Below are positions 8,205-16,330 of a stretch of DNA of 64,000 nucleotides, piece after piece (within the stretch, counting starts at the first letter, position 1; each line of letters opens with the position of its first letter). The position numbers and the translations under genes are program-made. The notes beneath the pieces were generated by a model that searched no databases, had not been told where the DNA came from, and saw only the letters and a program-made list of their open reading frames with translations. The stretch comes from Prochlorococcus marinus (GTDB lineage: Bacteria > Cyanobacteriota > Cyanobacteriia > PCC-6307 > Cyanobiaceae), in contig NZ_CVSX01000023.1 of assembly GCF_001180305.1 (NCBI RefSeq), positions 124,001 through 188,000 on the forward strand, written 5' to 3'.

Positions 8205-9326
8205 TTAATTATTTTGTAGATTAGTAATATCCGTCGGTATTACCTTTAACCTAATAAATTTGTTTTTACGCTTCAATAATATATTTATTTGTTTATTGAT
8301 ACCATTTTTACTTATTTGGCTGATAACATCTGATGCTTTTTGAATATTTTTTTTACCTACTTTTATGATTATGTCATTTACCCTGATTCCACTCTTTTCT
8401 GCTGGACTATTAGGAACTACATAACCAATTTTTACGGCATTAATATTTGATTCAGGATTCATCTCATTTATCAAGCTTATACCAATCATAGGATGTATTA
8501 CCTTTCCATCATTTATTAGTTGAGAGGCAATTTCCTTAGCTTTATTAATTGGGATTGCAAAACTTAAACCCGCACCTGGACCAGATCTGATCAAGGTATT
8601 AATACCAATTACTTCCCCATTGCTATTTAATAGTGGACCTCCTGAATTCCCTGGATTAATAGCAGCGTCTGTTTGTATCATTTCAAGTTTTTTATCGTAT
8701 ATTCCTAATTGAGTGACGTTTCTATTTAGGTTACTAATAATACCAAGGGTTACTGTATTTTCCAGTCCGAATGGATTTCCAACTGCGATTGCCCAATCGC
8801 CAACTTTAATTTTTGTTGAATCGCCCAATACTGCTTTTGGCCAAGGTCCTTTTCCTTCAATCTTAAGTACAGCTAAATCAGTAAAAGAATCCTGCCCTAC
8901 AAGCTTTGCATTAAATTTTTTGCCATTGGTTAAGCCTACAATTACCTTATCAGATCCATTGACAACATGAGCATTAGTCATTACAAGCCCATCTGCAAAT
9001 ATAAATCCACTTCCTTGAGTTTCTTCTATCTTTGGCTGATTTTCGTTAGGTAAATCTAAACCAAAAAACCTTTCAAAATACGGGTCTAGAAAGAGTTGAG
9101 AATTTCTTGAATATTTTTTTTTATTAACATATCTTTGAGTATTAATTGTGACTACAGAGGAACCGGTTCTCTCTACAGCTTTAGTTATAAAAGATTTGTT
9201 TTTATTAAAATTAACTTCATAAATTTTTGGTTTAGTTAATGGTTGAGATATTACATTTGTGGGTGATATGATTCCCAGTGTAATTACTGATAAGATTAAT
9301 AGTTGCTTGCTGTTGAGGTTTTTCAA
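8205..9326 (-). CDS. HtrA/Deg-family serine protease with one PDZ domain
   Basis: 373-residue envelope protease of the DegP/HhoA/HhoB type, expected to degrade damaged proteins in the periplasm or lumen. The start is a TTG (no ATG lies between it and the upstream in-frame stop), giving a signal peptide with hydrophobic core LLILSVITLGII. The catalytic triad is visible: His120 in TNAHVV, Asp150 in FTDLAVLKI and Ser228 in PGNSGGPLL. Residues about 270-365 form a single PDZ domain (GYVVPNSPAEKSGIRVNDII). Cyanobacteria usually carry three Deg paralogues; which one this is (HhoA, HhoB, HtrA) is not decided here. Convergent with the small Cys-protein gene. Confidence 0.92.
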   Translation of the reverse strand: MKNLNSKQLLILSVITLGIISPTNVISQPLTKPKIYEVNFNKNKSFITKAVERTGSSVVTINTQRYVNKKKYSRNSQLFLDPYFERFFGLDLPNENQPKIEETQGSGFIFADGLVMTNAHVVNGSDKVIVGLTNGKKFNAKLVGQDSFTDLAVLKIEGKGPWPKAVLGDSTKIKVGDWAIAVGNPFGLENTVTLGIISNLNRNVTQLGIYDKKLEMIQTDAAINPGNSGGPLLNSNGEVIGINTLIRSGPGAGLSFAIPINKAKEIASQLINDGKVIHPMIGISLINEMNPESNINAVKIGYVVPNSPAEKSGIRVNDIIIKVGKKNIQKASDVISQISKNGINKQINILLKRKNKFIRLKVIPTDITNLQNN

Positions 9327-9498
9327 TTTTAGATTTTCTTATGTTCTCCCATAGATCAAATAAATCGTACTAGTGTAGTTTTAATATAACTACTAAAAAT
9401 TTATTTAATATAGAGAAAAATTAATAAGCTTAAAATAGCTAATTTTCTTTTTTTCGGGCTATGATAATAATTATAATAATTATTGATTTATAAGTTTG

Positions 9499-9762
9499 AT
9501 GACTATCCTATTTCCAATCATATACTCTGCAGCCTTAACTTATTTAGTTTGGAAAGCTTTTAAAGTTATGTCTAATGGTTGGAATTTATCTGGAACAGAA
9601 AAAAATCGTTTCAGTAACTCTAATTTTAAACAAAAAAAGTACACAATACATCCGGAACTTTTAGATAAATCAGGAAATATTACAGAAGAAGAGCTATTAA
9701 CTGTAAGATTTTCAAATGATAATGATTCTACTCTAGAAGAGAAGGGTTCAAAATCTGATTAA
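9499..9762 (+). CDS. DUF2973-family small membrane-anchored protein
   Basis: 87-residue protein, ATG at 9499 (a TTG directly before it is in frame but less likely). An N-terminal membrane span (ILFPIIYSAALTYLVW) is followed by a cytoplasmic tail with HPELLDKSGNITEEELLTVRF. That is the hallmark of cyanobacterial DUF2973 proteins, which read HPELLD..GN...E.LL.VRF. Function is unknown; these proteins are found only in cyanobacteria as far as I know. The following conserved gene starts 27 bp downstream, so the two may form a transcript. Confidence 0.7.
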   Translation: MTILFPIIYSAALTYLVWKAFKVMSNGWNLSGTEKNRFSNSNFKQKKYTIHPELLDKSGNITEEELLTVRFSNDNDSTLEEKGSKSD

Positions 9763-9789
9763 TCTAATTAAAAAATTAAGGAAAAAAAA

Positions 9790-10173
9790 TTGGAATTAAG
9801 AACAAAAATTGTATCAACAGTCATAAGATCTCTTAAATTGCCGCCAAGATTTCGTTTAAAAATGGTTAAAGAAGATCCTGTCAGACTGGAACTAAGTCTT
9901 ACACCTTCTTATGGTAAAAATCCAGTTATTGTAGGAATAGTTGAGTCTTTAGACTTAGTTGCTCGAAGAGATAGAGAAGGTAGATTACCGAGAGATCTTC
10001 AAGGAACTTGGGACTGGACTGTAAGACACGGAAAAGTAAGTACTGGGGGTTGGAATCCTATGCTTAAAGAAGCATTGCAAACTATGTTTGATACTGGATT
10101 ACCAGCCATTGTATACGAGGAATTGACTGGAGAAGAGTACCGACCTGTTGATGGTGCTAGACACGTTAAATAA
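9790..10173 (+). CDS. Conserved cyanobacterial protein of unknown function
   Basis: 127-residue soluble protein with a TTG start after a purine-rich AAGGAAAAAAAA stretch. It is basic at the N-terminus (IRSLKLPPRFRLKMVKEDP) and has conserved-looking WDWTVRHGKVSTGGWNP and EELTGEEYRPVDGARH stretches rich in Trp and Gly. No signal peptide or membrane span. Codon use is like the neighbours and the sequence is far less low-complexity than an accidental frame, so coding is secure. I do not recognise a characterised family. Its neighbours are DUF2973 upstream and an hli gene downstream on the same strand. Confidence 0.75.
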   Translation: MELRTKIVSTVIRSLKLPPRFRLKMVKEDPVRLELSLTPSYGKNPVIVGIVESLDLVARRDREGRLPRDLQGTWDWTVRHGKVSTGGWNPMLKEALQTMFDTGLPAIVYEELTGEEYRPVDGARHVK

Positions 10174-10242
10174 ATAATTTATTATTTATCATAAATTCTT
10201 CCTTAAAACGTTAATATAAGTTGATAAGAGATCTAGTTAATT

Positions 10243-10389
10243 ATGAATGATGACAATCAACCAAGATTTGGATTTGTAAATTTCGCGGAAACTTGGAATG
10301 GTCGTATGGCAATGATGGGTATTTTGATTGGTCTTGGGACTGAATTAATTACTGGACAAAGTATTCTACGACAAATTGGTATAGGTTAG
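10243..10389 (+). CDS. hli: High-light-inducible protein (Hli / small CAB-like protein)
   Basis: 48-residue protein, too short for usual ORF calls; ATG at 10243, TAG at 10387. It carries the single-helix chlorophyll-binding motif of the LHC superfamily: ETWNGRMAMMGILIGLGTEL, matching ExxNGRxAMxG with the Glu, Asn and Arg ligands in place. The N-terminus is short and polar, with FGFVNFAE before the helix, as in the core-type Hli proteins of marine picocyanobacteria. Hlips sit in thylakoid membranes, bind chlorophyll and carotenoid and protect photosystem assembly intermediates (family knowledge). It is the only copy in this window; Prochlorococcus genomes usually carry many. Confidence 0.9.
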   Translation: MNDDNQPRFGFVNFAETWNGRMAMMGILIGLGTELITGQSILRQIGIG

Positions 10390-10394
10390 TTTTT

Positions 10395-10736
10395 TTATTT
10401 TATTTCTTCTGCCTTTACTTCAATTGTACTTTCACTTGGCTTTTTATCTAAATCATTCCTTTTACTGATATTCTCTAAATCTGCTCCACAACTCATACAG
10501 GTTTCATTGAAACCTAGGGATAATGCACCACAATTATCACATTTATTTATTCTTGATTTGTAGGAGTTAAAGCCTATAAATAATAAAAGTAATATTAAAA
10601 GGGGAATTAAAAATAAAAGTAATAGGATATTGCCGAGAAAGCTTAAGAGGAAGTTAATCCCAAAAATTGGAATAATTATAAGAATAATTAATGAATAAGT
10701 AAGCAAATTTTTATTGGCTTTAAGAAAATAATTCAT
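10395..10736 (-). CDS. Membrane protein with a C-terminal zinc-ribbon
   Basis: 113-residue protein. Two adjacent hydrophobic helices (LLTYSLIILIIIPIFGI and ILLLLFLIPLLILLLLFIG) are followed by a four-cysteine ribbon, CDNCGALSLGFNETCMSCGADL (C-x2-C-x11-C-x2-C), and a charged tail. The zinc site should face the cytoplasm. It lies 11 bp downstream of the BrkB-like gene on the same strand, so it is probably co-transcribed with it. No family with known function is recognised; membrane-tethered zinc ribbons are often assembly or scaffold proteins, which is only a suggestion. Confidence 0.65.
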   Translation of the reverse strand: MNYFLKANKNLLTYSLIILIIIPIFGINFLLSFLGNILLLLFLIPLLILLLLFIGFNSYKSRINKCDNCGALSLGFNETCMSCGADLENISKRNDLDKKPSESTIEVKAEEIK

Positions 10737-10747
10737 ATCGCTGATTA

Positions 10748-11689
10748 TTATATTTTTCTTCTTTTGTTTACTAAGGTCATACTAGCAATAACAACACTCC
10801 AGCATTGACCAAAATATAAAATCACTCCCAAAAGCCAGACCCATAGTGTAAGTACAAGAAAACCGCCAATAAAACCATATGCTTGAAATCTTGTGCCAAG
10901 TGAGAGAATACTTTTACTTACCGCGAGATTCAAAGTTGTTAGGCCTATTCCAATAAGAAAAGATCCTGGCAAAAGTGGTCTTAAAGGAACTTTTCTGCTG
11001 GGTAATAGGGCTTGTAATAAAAGAGCCATTAGAGAAAAGCCAATTAGAGGTATCGCAAATTGACCAACTTGCAAAAGAGGCAACTTAAGTAATAAATCAG
11101 AAATTAGATTATTGGATTTCGATATATTGTCTAAAACGTTACTTGGAATCATCCTTAGGTTCGCACTAATTTGATCTAAAACCATCAAAAATCCTATAAA
11201 GAAAACTATTAAAAAAGCTTCAATTCTATTGCGAAGAAATCTTGAAGCTTGTTCTCTCCAAGCGGAATTTACTCTTTTAGAAGGCATTTCGTCTTCCCAG
11301 AGTCTATCTGAACCTCTTTGAAGAGATAAATATGCATTTCCTGCTGTAAAAAGTAAAAACATAGCTCCTAGAATACCCGCTCCAAATCCTTGATCAATTA
11401 ATTTAAATAATGTTGTTTCTACTAATTCAACAACTGAAGGAGGTAAAATTTGTGCAGCAATCGAAATAATTTCTTGATCTAAACCTTCTTGTTTCCCAAG
11501 GAACCATGATGCTATAGACAAAGAAATTAGAAGGATAGGAAAAAATGATTGTAGTGTGTAGTAAGCAAATGCAGCGCTTAAATCAATACAATCTGATTTG
11601 CTCCATCTTTCACAGGCTCCCCATAAACTTTTTAGTATCCATGTCGAGCTTCGTTGAATATTAATTTTCTTCAAATATCTATCATACAT
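10748..11689 (-). CDS. YihY/BrkB-family inner-membrane protein
   Basis: 313-residue polytopic membrane protein. The N-terminal LSAAFAYYTLQSFFPILL segment is the characteristic beginning of the YihY/UPF0761 family, once misnamed RNase BN. About six hydrophobic segments follow, including FIGGFLVLTLWVWLLGVILYFG near the C-terminus. No nuclease motif is present. Function in bacteria is unclear; the family is also called virulence factor BrkB. It lies upstream of the zinc-ribbon membrane protein gene and about 50 bp from the start of the minus-strand block containing the IMPase-like gene. Confidence 0.85.
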   Translation of the reverse strand: MYDRYLKKINIQRSSTWILKSLWGACERWSKSDCIDLSAAFAYYTLQSFFPILLISLSIASWFLGKQEGLDQEIISIAAQILPPSVVELVETTLFKLIDQGFGAGILGAMFLLFTAGNAYLSLQRGSDRLWEDEMPSKRVNSAWREQASRFLRNRIEAFLIVFFIGFLMVLDQISANLRMIPSNVLDNISKSNNLISDLLLKLPLLQVGQFAIPLIGFSLMALLLQALLPSRKVPLRPLLPGSFLIGIGLTTLNLAVSKSILSLGTRFQAYGFIGGFLVLTLWVWLLGVILYFGQCWSVVIASMTLVNKRRKI

Positions 11690-11743
11690 TCTTATTTATT
11701 GTATCTAATTAAGAAATTTTTCAAGTTATTTTTTATGATGAAA

Positions 11744-12544
11744 TTATTTTTCCGATAATAAATTAGCCCATGGTTTCAAGATTTCAATTTTTTCTATTGA
11801 TCTGCAAGCAATTAGTGGAAAATTCACATCGCTCAAGTTTTGTCCTGAAACTAAATTTAAAGGATTAGTTTTTAACCACTTTATAGAACAATTTAGTTCT
11901 TCCAATAAAAGCCAGGCCGCTGCTATGTCCCATATTTTGGGAGTTGATTCTATCGCACCGAAAGTTTGTCCCATAGCTACACTTGTTAGATTTAAACTCG
12001 ATACACCTAAGAGTCTGATTTTGCCAGGAAATACTGAGTTTGGTTTTTTTTGTAAGATTTTTATAGATCTACTACATAAAGAAATACATTCACTTTGGTG
12101 ATTATTGTAGCTAGGGTCTATTTTTCGGTTATTCAACCAAACACCTTTACCTTTAATTGTTACAAACTTTTTTTTCAATGTAGGGATTATTAGAAAAGAA
12201 GATTGTGGTTTGCCATCAACGAACCTAGCTACTGATATAGACCAGTAAGGAATACCAGCAGCAAAATTTGTTGTCCCATCAAGTGGATCGACTACCCAGT
12301 AAGCTTTTGTATTAGGAATCAACTTCTCCCCTTCTTCACTGAGCACGCCTTCACCTGGAGCTATTGAAGCTAGACCCTCTACAATTGTTTTATCACTCCA
12401 TAAATCACAACTTGTTAATAATGATCCGTCTGCTTTGTTACTGGCGGTGATATTTCCAAAATCTTTATTTTGACGTTCACTGACTAATTCAAATAAGGAA
12501 TCTAATTCATTTAGTTGCTTATCAGTTAAATTATGTAGATTCAT
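11744..12544 (-). CDS. Inositol monophosphatase-family phosphatase
   Basis: 266-residue Mg2+-dependent, Li+-sensitive-type phosphatase. Metal-binding motifs are intact: Glu in GVLSEEGEK (about residue 71), DPLDGTTNF at residues 86-94 and WDIAAAWLLLEE near residue 205. This fold hydrolyses inositol phosphates, histidinol phosphate or PAP; sequence alone does not choose, and a histidinol-phosphatase role is possible. The start codon overlaps the stop of the TolC-like gene (ATGA), so the two are translationally linked although unrelated in function. The RBS and start are as expected. Confidence 0.85.
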   Translation of the reverse strand: MNLHNLTDKQLNELDSLFELVSERQNKDFGNITASNKADGSLLTSCDLWSDKTIVEGLASIAPGEGVLSEEGEKLIPNTKAYWVVDPLDGTTNFAAGIPYWSISVARFVDGKPQSSFLIIPTLKKKFVTIKGKGVWLNNRKIDPSYNNHQSECISLCSRSIKILQKKPNSVFPGKIRLLGVSSLNLTSVAMGQTFGAIESTPKIWDIAAAWLLLEELNCSIKWLKTNPLNLVSGQNLSDVNFPLIACRSIEKIEILKPWANLLSEK

Positions 12545-13971
12545 GTTGGGATATTACAAATAGAATCTCTATTTTTAACTTTATTATTGTCTTCATCACA
12601 ATTTTTACTTTTTTCAAGAAAAGTTAATCTTTCTAATTCATCTAAATTCAAGTTGTAGTTATAGATAGCATTAATATGCTTTGATTTTGCATTACTCAAT
12701 TCACTTTGCCTTATAAGTACATCTTTGAGAGTTGATATTCCAACATCATATCTAAGTCTGGAAAGTCTTACAGACTCTTTACTAGATTCAATTTCTTTAA
12801 GGGATGAAATTATTTTCTCTTCATTTAATTTTAGGTTCAAATAGGCTTTACTAATATTTGTTGTTAAAACATTTTTTAGATTTGTATAAGCATATTCCTC
12901 AGATTCTGAAGCTGCTATTTTTGATTTATAAGAGTTCTTATTCTTTCCACCATTAAAAAGACTCCAAGCAAAATTTAAACTTACTGTATTTGTATAGTTT
13001 GAGCTAGATTTTTCAGAATCAATACTAGTAGATAGAGAGTCGCCCTTGGAAAATGTACTTGTGAATGCGTTGCTGATATAAATATTTGGCTTATTTTGAG
13101 ATAAAAAACTTTGTGCTTGGCTTTTTTTAATAGATTTTTGAAGAAGGATATTTTTTAAAGAAAGATTATTATTTAAACCTTCATTAATATTTTTATTCAA
13201 TCTATGATGCCAAAATCCTATTAGGTTTTGCTTTTTATTAATTTCAAAATCCCCTTTTATATTGAGAATCTCTTTCAGGGAAATTTTGTTAATTTCATGT
13301 TCAATTTTCTTTTCATTAAGAGATTGTTGATCTCGAGATAGTTGAGCATCTGCTTCAAGGACTTCAAATTTTGTACCTATTCCAGCATCTAACTTTGCTT
13401 TAGCATTGTTTAAACTTGCAATTGATAAATCAAGTGCAAGTTTTTTATTTTGGATATCTTGATATGACTTTTGGTATTTGTGGTATCGCATTTTAGCTTC
13501 TTGTATTAAGTCTTTTTTCTTAATTTCATAATTATTTTCTGCAATTTTAAAATTTTGTTTGGCAATTTGAATTTCGGATTTTCTGAGGGGATCGATTAAA
13601 TCTAATTTAAGATTTAGAGAGGGATTTGCTGAAAATTGCGATGTTTTTAGAGTCGATGAATTGCTAATGTACGTCTTGCCTGCGGTATATTTTGGCAAAC
13701 CATTGGCTTGAAAATCTAATGATGGATATCTTTTAGCAACTTTACTTGAAAGATTAAAGCTTGAAGAGGTAACTAAATTTTGTAATGATTTTAGTTCTTG
13801 ATTATTTAAGATAATTTTTTCTATCTCTTGATAACTAATAAAAGGATTATCTGATTTTTCTTCTAGAACATCATCTATATAATTTTTTGTTTCGCTCGAT
13901 AGTACATTTATAGAATTAATACATAGAGCAAGAGGCAATAATAGGATAGGATTTATTACTCTTCTAAGCAT
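12541..13971 (-). CDS. TolC-like outer-membrane efflux protein
   Basis: 476-residue outer-membrane factor. A signal peptide (INPILLLPLALCINSINVLS) is followed by long amphipathic helices with repeated Asn/Ser/Lys/Leu content, in two structural repeats typical of the OEP fold. The pattern LSRLRYDVGISTLKDVLIRQSEL in the second repeat matches LA..RY..G..s.ldvL.aq..L of TolC proteins, and KLDAGIGTKFEVLEADAQLS is its counterpart in the first repeat. It should form a trimeric channel for type I or RND export. No inner-membrane partner is adjacent. Its start overlaps the DUF512 gene end by 8 bp, and its stop overlaps the IMPase-like start. Confidence 0.88.
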   Translation of the reverse strand: MLRRVINPILLLPLALCINSINVLSSETKNYIDDVLEEKSDNPFISYQEIEKIILNNQELKSLQNLVTSSSFNLSSKVAKRYPSLDFQANGLPKYTAGKTYISNSSTLKTSQFSANPSLNLKLDLIDPLRKSEIQIAKQNFKIAENNYEIKKKDLIQEAKMRYHKYQKSYQDIQNKKLALDLSIASLNNAKAKLDAGIGTKFEVLEADAQLSRDQQSLNEKKIEHEINKISLKEILNIKGDFEINKKQNLIGFWHHRLNKNINEGLNNNLSLKNILLQKSIKKSQAQSFLSQNKPNIYISNAFTSTFSKGDSLSTSIDSEKSSSNYTNTVSLNFAWSLFNGGKNKNSYKSKIAASESEEYAYTNLKNVLTTNISKAYLNLKLNEEKIISSLKEIESSKESVRLSRLRYDVGISTLKDVLIRQSELSNAKSKHINAIYNYNLNLDELERLTFLEKSKNCDEDNNKVKNRDSICNIPT

Positions 13972-15376
13972 TTTTTATGATATCTGTGTTATTAGATTTA
14001 CCAATCAGAGTATCTATAATATCATTCGAATCATCAAGAACGTGAATTTTGGTATTTAATTGATTTTCTACTTCTTTAATATTCTTATCATCTAAAAATA
14101 AATCAGTATTAATTTTCAACATAATTGATGGTATGTAAATAGCCTCTCCTAAATCTTTATTCTTCAGCCCATTGATTAGGTCTTCTCCAGTAAGAAGTCC
14201 AGTTACAACTTGTTCTTGCCCCCAATAAATACTTGGCAAACCATATAAATTAATTTTCAATCCATCAATTAGATTTAATTTTTTTACCGTAGGAATTAGA
14301 GCTTCATAAACTAATTTACCAACAATCCAACTAATATTTTTTGGCTCTTTTATTTTTTTAGGTAAGTTTTTAGTCTTCTCACTTAATGTTTTGAGAAAGC
14401 TTCTAATTGATCCTACCCCATTAGATTCTTGCGGCATATTTTCGTAGCTTTTATAGCTGGGCAAATTTTTGCCAGCTATTAAATACCATTCATCTGATAG
14501 CCAACAAAAACGAGTTCCATGACTTATTTGTAACGAGGCTTGAATTTTCTCAACTTGTTGAATAGTTTTTATTGCGTAATCTGAAGTTATTGATTTCAAT
14601 CCATCATTTTCAGGCCTAAATTTTGTAAGTCCTACTGGAACTATAGCAACTGAAAGTACTGTTTTAGCAGTCTTTTTATAGTATTCAGCAAGTTCAAAAA
14701 TTGATTTTTCTAAAATCTTTCCGTCATTTATATCTGGACATACAACAATTTGAGCGTGTATTTGAATCGAGTTTCTTTCAAACCAGGCAATTTGATCAAT
14801 AATCACGCCAGCTTTTTTATTTTTTAATAATTTTTCTCGAGTAGCAGGATCAGTTGCATGAACTGAAATAAACAGTGGGGATAATTTTTGCGAAGAAATT
14901 CTTTCCCAGTCTTCTTTTTTTAAATTTGTTAGAGTTAGATAAGACCCGTATAGAAAACTTAATCTATAATCATCATCTTTTACGTAAAGACTTTTTCTTT
15001 TCCCACTTGGCTGTTGATCTATAAAACAAAATGGACATCTATTATTGCATTGCTTGATGGAATCAAATAACGCATCTTTAAAATTAATGCCTAAATTGGC
15101 GTCTTGATCTTTTTCAATACTTATATTATGAATTTCAAGGTTTTTATCTAAAACTGATATTTCTAAAATTTCATCACTAATCAGAATCTGATAATCAATT
15201 AAATCTCTTGGTTTTTTCCCATTAATACTTATTATGGAATCTCCTGACTCAAATCCTATTTCTTGAGCGATGGAATTAGCCTCAATACTTTCAATTTCTG
15301 CAGGATCTATTTTATAAGTAACATTTGGAACCAAAAGATCATTTGAATCTTTTTTGTAATTCATTTCCTGCCACAC
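13964..15376 (-). CDS. DUF512 radical SAM Fe-S protein with PDZ-like N-terminus
   Basis: 470-residue protein. Residues about 20-75 form a PDZ-like domain (SIAQEIGFESGDSIISINGKK). The radical SAM cluster motif CNNRCPFCFIDQ (Cys110, Cys114, Cys117) follows, then a TIM-barrel region and a C-terminal DUF512 domain (GLLTGEDLINGL). This architecture is conserved in cyanobacteria and clostridia; its substrate is not known to me. The track start at 15376 (MWQEMNYKK) and an ATG four codons later are both possible. It heads the minus-strand block DUF512-tolC-IMPase, with overlaps between successive genes that indicate one transcript. Confidence 0.85.
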   Translation of the reverse strand: MWQEMNYKKDSNDLLVPNVTYKIDPAEIESIEANSIAQEIGFESGDSIISINGKKPRDLIDYQILISDEILEISVLDKNLEIHNISIEKDQDANLGINFKDALFDSIKQCNNRCPFCFIDQQPSGKRKSLYVKDDDYRLSFLYGSYLTLTNLKKEDWERISSQKLSPLFISVHATDPATREKLLKNKKAGVIIDQIAWFERNSIQIHAQIVVCPDINDGKILEKSIFELAEYYKKTAKTVLSVAIVPVGLTKFRPENDGLKSITSDYAIKTIQQVEKIQASLQISHGTRFCWLSDEWYLIAGKNLPSYKSYENMPQESNGVGSIRSFLKTLSEKTKNLPKKIKEPKNISWIVGKLVYEALIPTVKKLNLIDGLKINLYGLPSIYWGQEQVVTGLLTGEDLINGLKNKDLGEAIYIPSIMLKINTDLFLDDKNIKEVENQLNTKIHVLDDSNDIIDTLIGKSNNTDIIKNA

Positions 15377-15562
15377 GATTAAATACCAAATATTGTTCTT
15401 TATTTTTTATTCTAAACTTATATATGTCTCAAAGTGTATTAAATACTTTTAAAATACTGAATGAAGTTGTGAATTTAAGGGCCTTGAATTTATTAAACTA
15501 TGTTATTCGCAGTTTTTTAATCAACTTTTAATTTAATTAAATTAACTAATAAATTTTATTCA

Positions 15563-16330
15563 TTGAAAGAATTACTTACGAAAAATTTAGAAGTGAAAGA
15601 TAAATTTAACTATGAATTCCATAAGAAAGTCGATTCATACGAAAATACTTTTTTATCTAGGCCAATTTGTTTAAGATTATGGTCTTCTTTTTTTGTAATT
15701 TTACCTATATTTATCCAAGCCCCTTGGGTTAGATTAGAACCAATCAGTGCTCTTTGTTTTACTTTTGTTATTCTCTTTGGGGCATTTATTCTGAATCAGA
15801 AAGGAAAAAATAAGTGGTTTATTGTCATTTCGTTATTACTTGGAGTATCTGGCAGTTGGCTTGGGGGATGTTTGTTCTGGGGATGGTTAAGTCCATTCCC
15901 AATCTTGCACATTCCTGTTGAAGCTGTTGTTTTCCCTTTAGCTTTAGTTGGACTTGGCACTAATTGGAAAATTGGTTCTAGTTTTTATATCTCATCTTTA
16001 TTTGGAACTGCAGTTACTGATATTACAATATTCTTAATCGGAATAATGGATCAATGGAGGGAGGTCATTACAGCAGATGCTGAAACTGCGCCGCTCATTC
16101 TTCAAAATACCTCTGAGAATCTTATTCATATAAAATCATTATCTATTATTGTTTTTGTTGGACTTATACTATGGTTTATTTCAAAAGAAATTTTTGATTC
16201 TGCAACTGTTAATACTACAAGTGGTAAGGCACTTTTGGTTTCCAGCTATGTTATTCAAACGACTCTAATTGTTGATGGTATTTTTATTTTTTTAGCAATT
16301 CTGCAACCAACTTTTAGTGGACTGGTTTAA
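15563..16330 (+). CDS. DUF3120-family membrane protein
   Basis: 255-residue polytopic membrane protein with a TTG start (no ATG nearby in frame). The conserved GSWLGGCLFWGWLSPFPILH and HIPVEAVVFPLALVGL stretches, then QWREVITADAETAP, are those of DUF3120, a family restricted to cyanobacteria. About six membrane segments. The stop codon shares its last base with the nadB start (TAATG), so it is translationally coupled to nadB. Function unknown; a link to NAD synthesis would be speculation. Confidence 0.75.
   Translation: MKELLTKNLEVKDKFNYEFHKKVDSYENTFLSRPICLRLWSSFFVILPIFIQAPWVRLEPISALCFTFVILFGAFILNQKGKNKWFIVISLLLGVSGSWLGGCLFWGWLSPFPILHIPVEAVVFPLALVGLGTNWKIGSSFYISSLFGTAVTDITIFLIGIMDQWREVITADAETAPLILQNTSENLIHIKSLSIIVFVGLILWFISKEIFDSATVNTTSGKALLVSSYVIQTTLIVDGIFIFLAILQPTFSGLV

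Noticed and set aside
15325..15531. 68-residue plus-strand ORF in the gap before DUF3120
   Set aside because: Overlaps the start of the DUF512 gene and shows no protein-like composition or motif.
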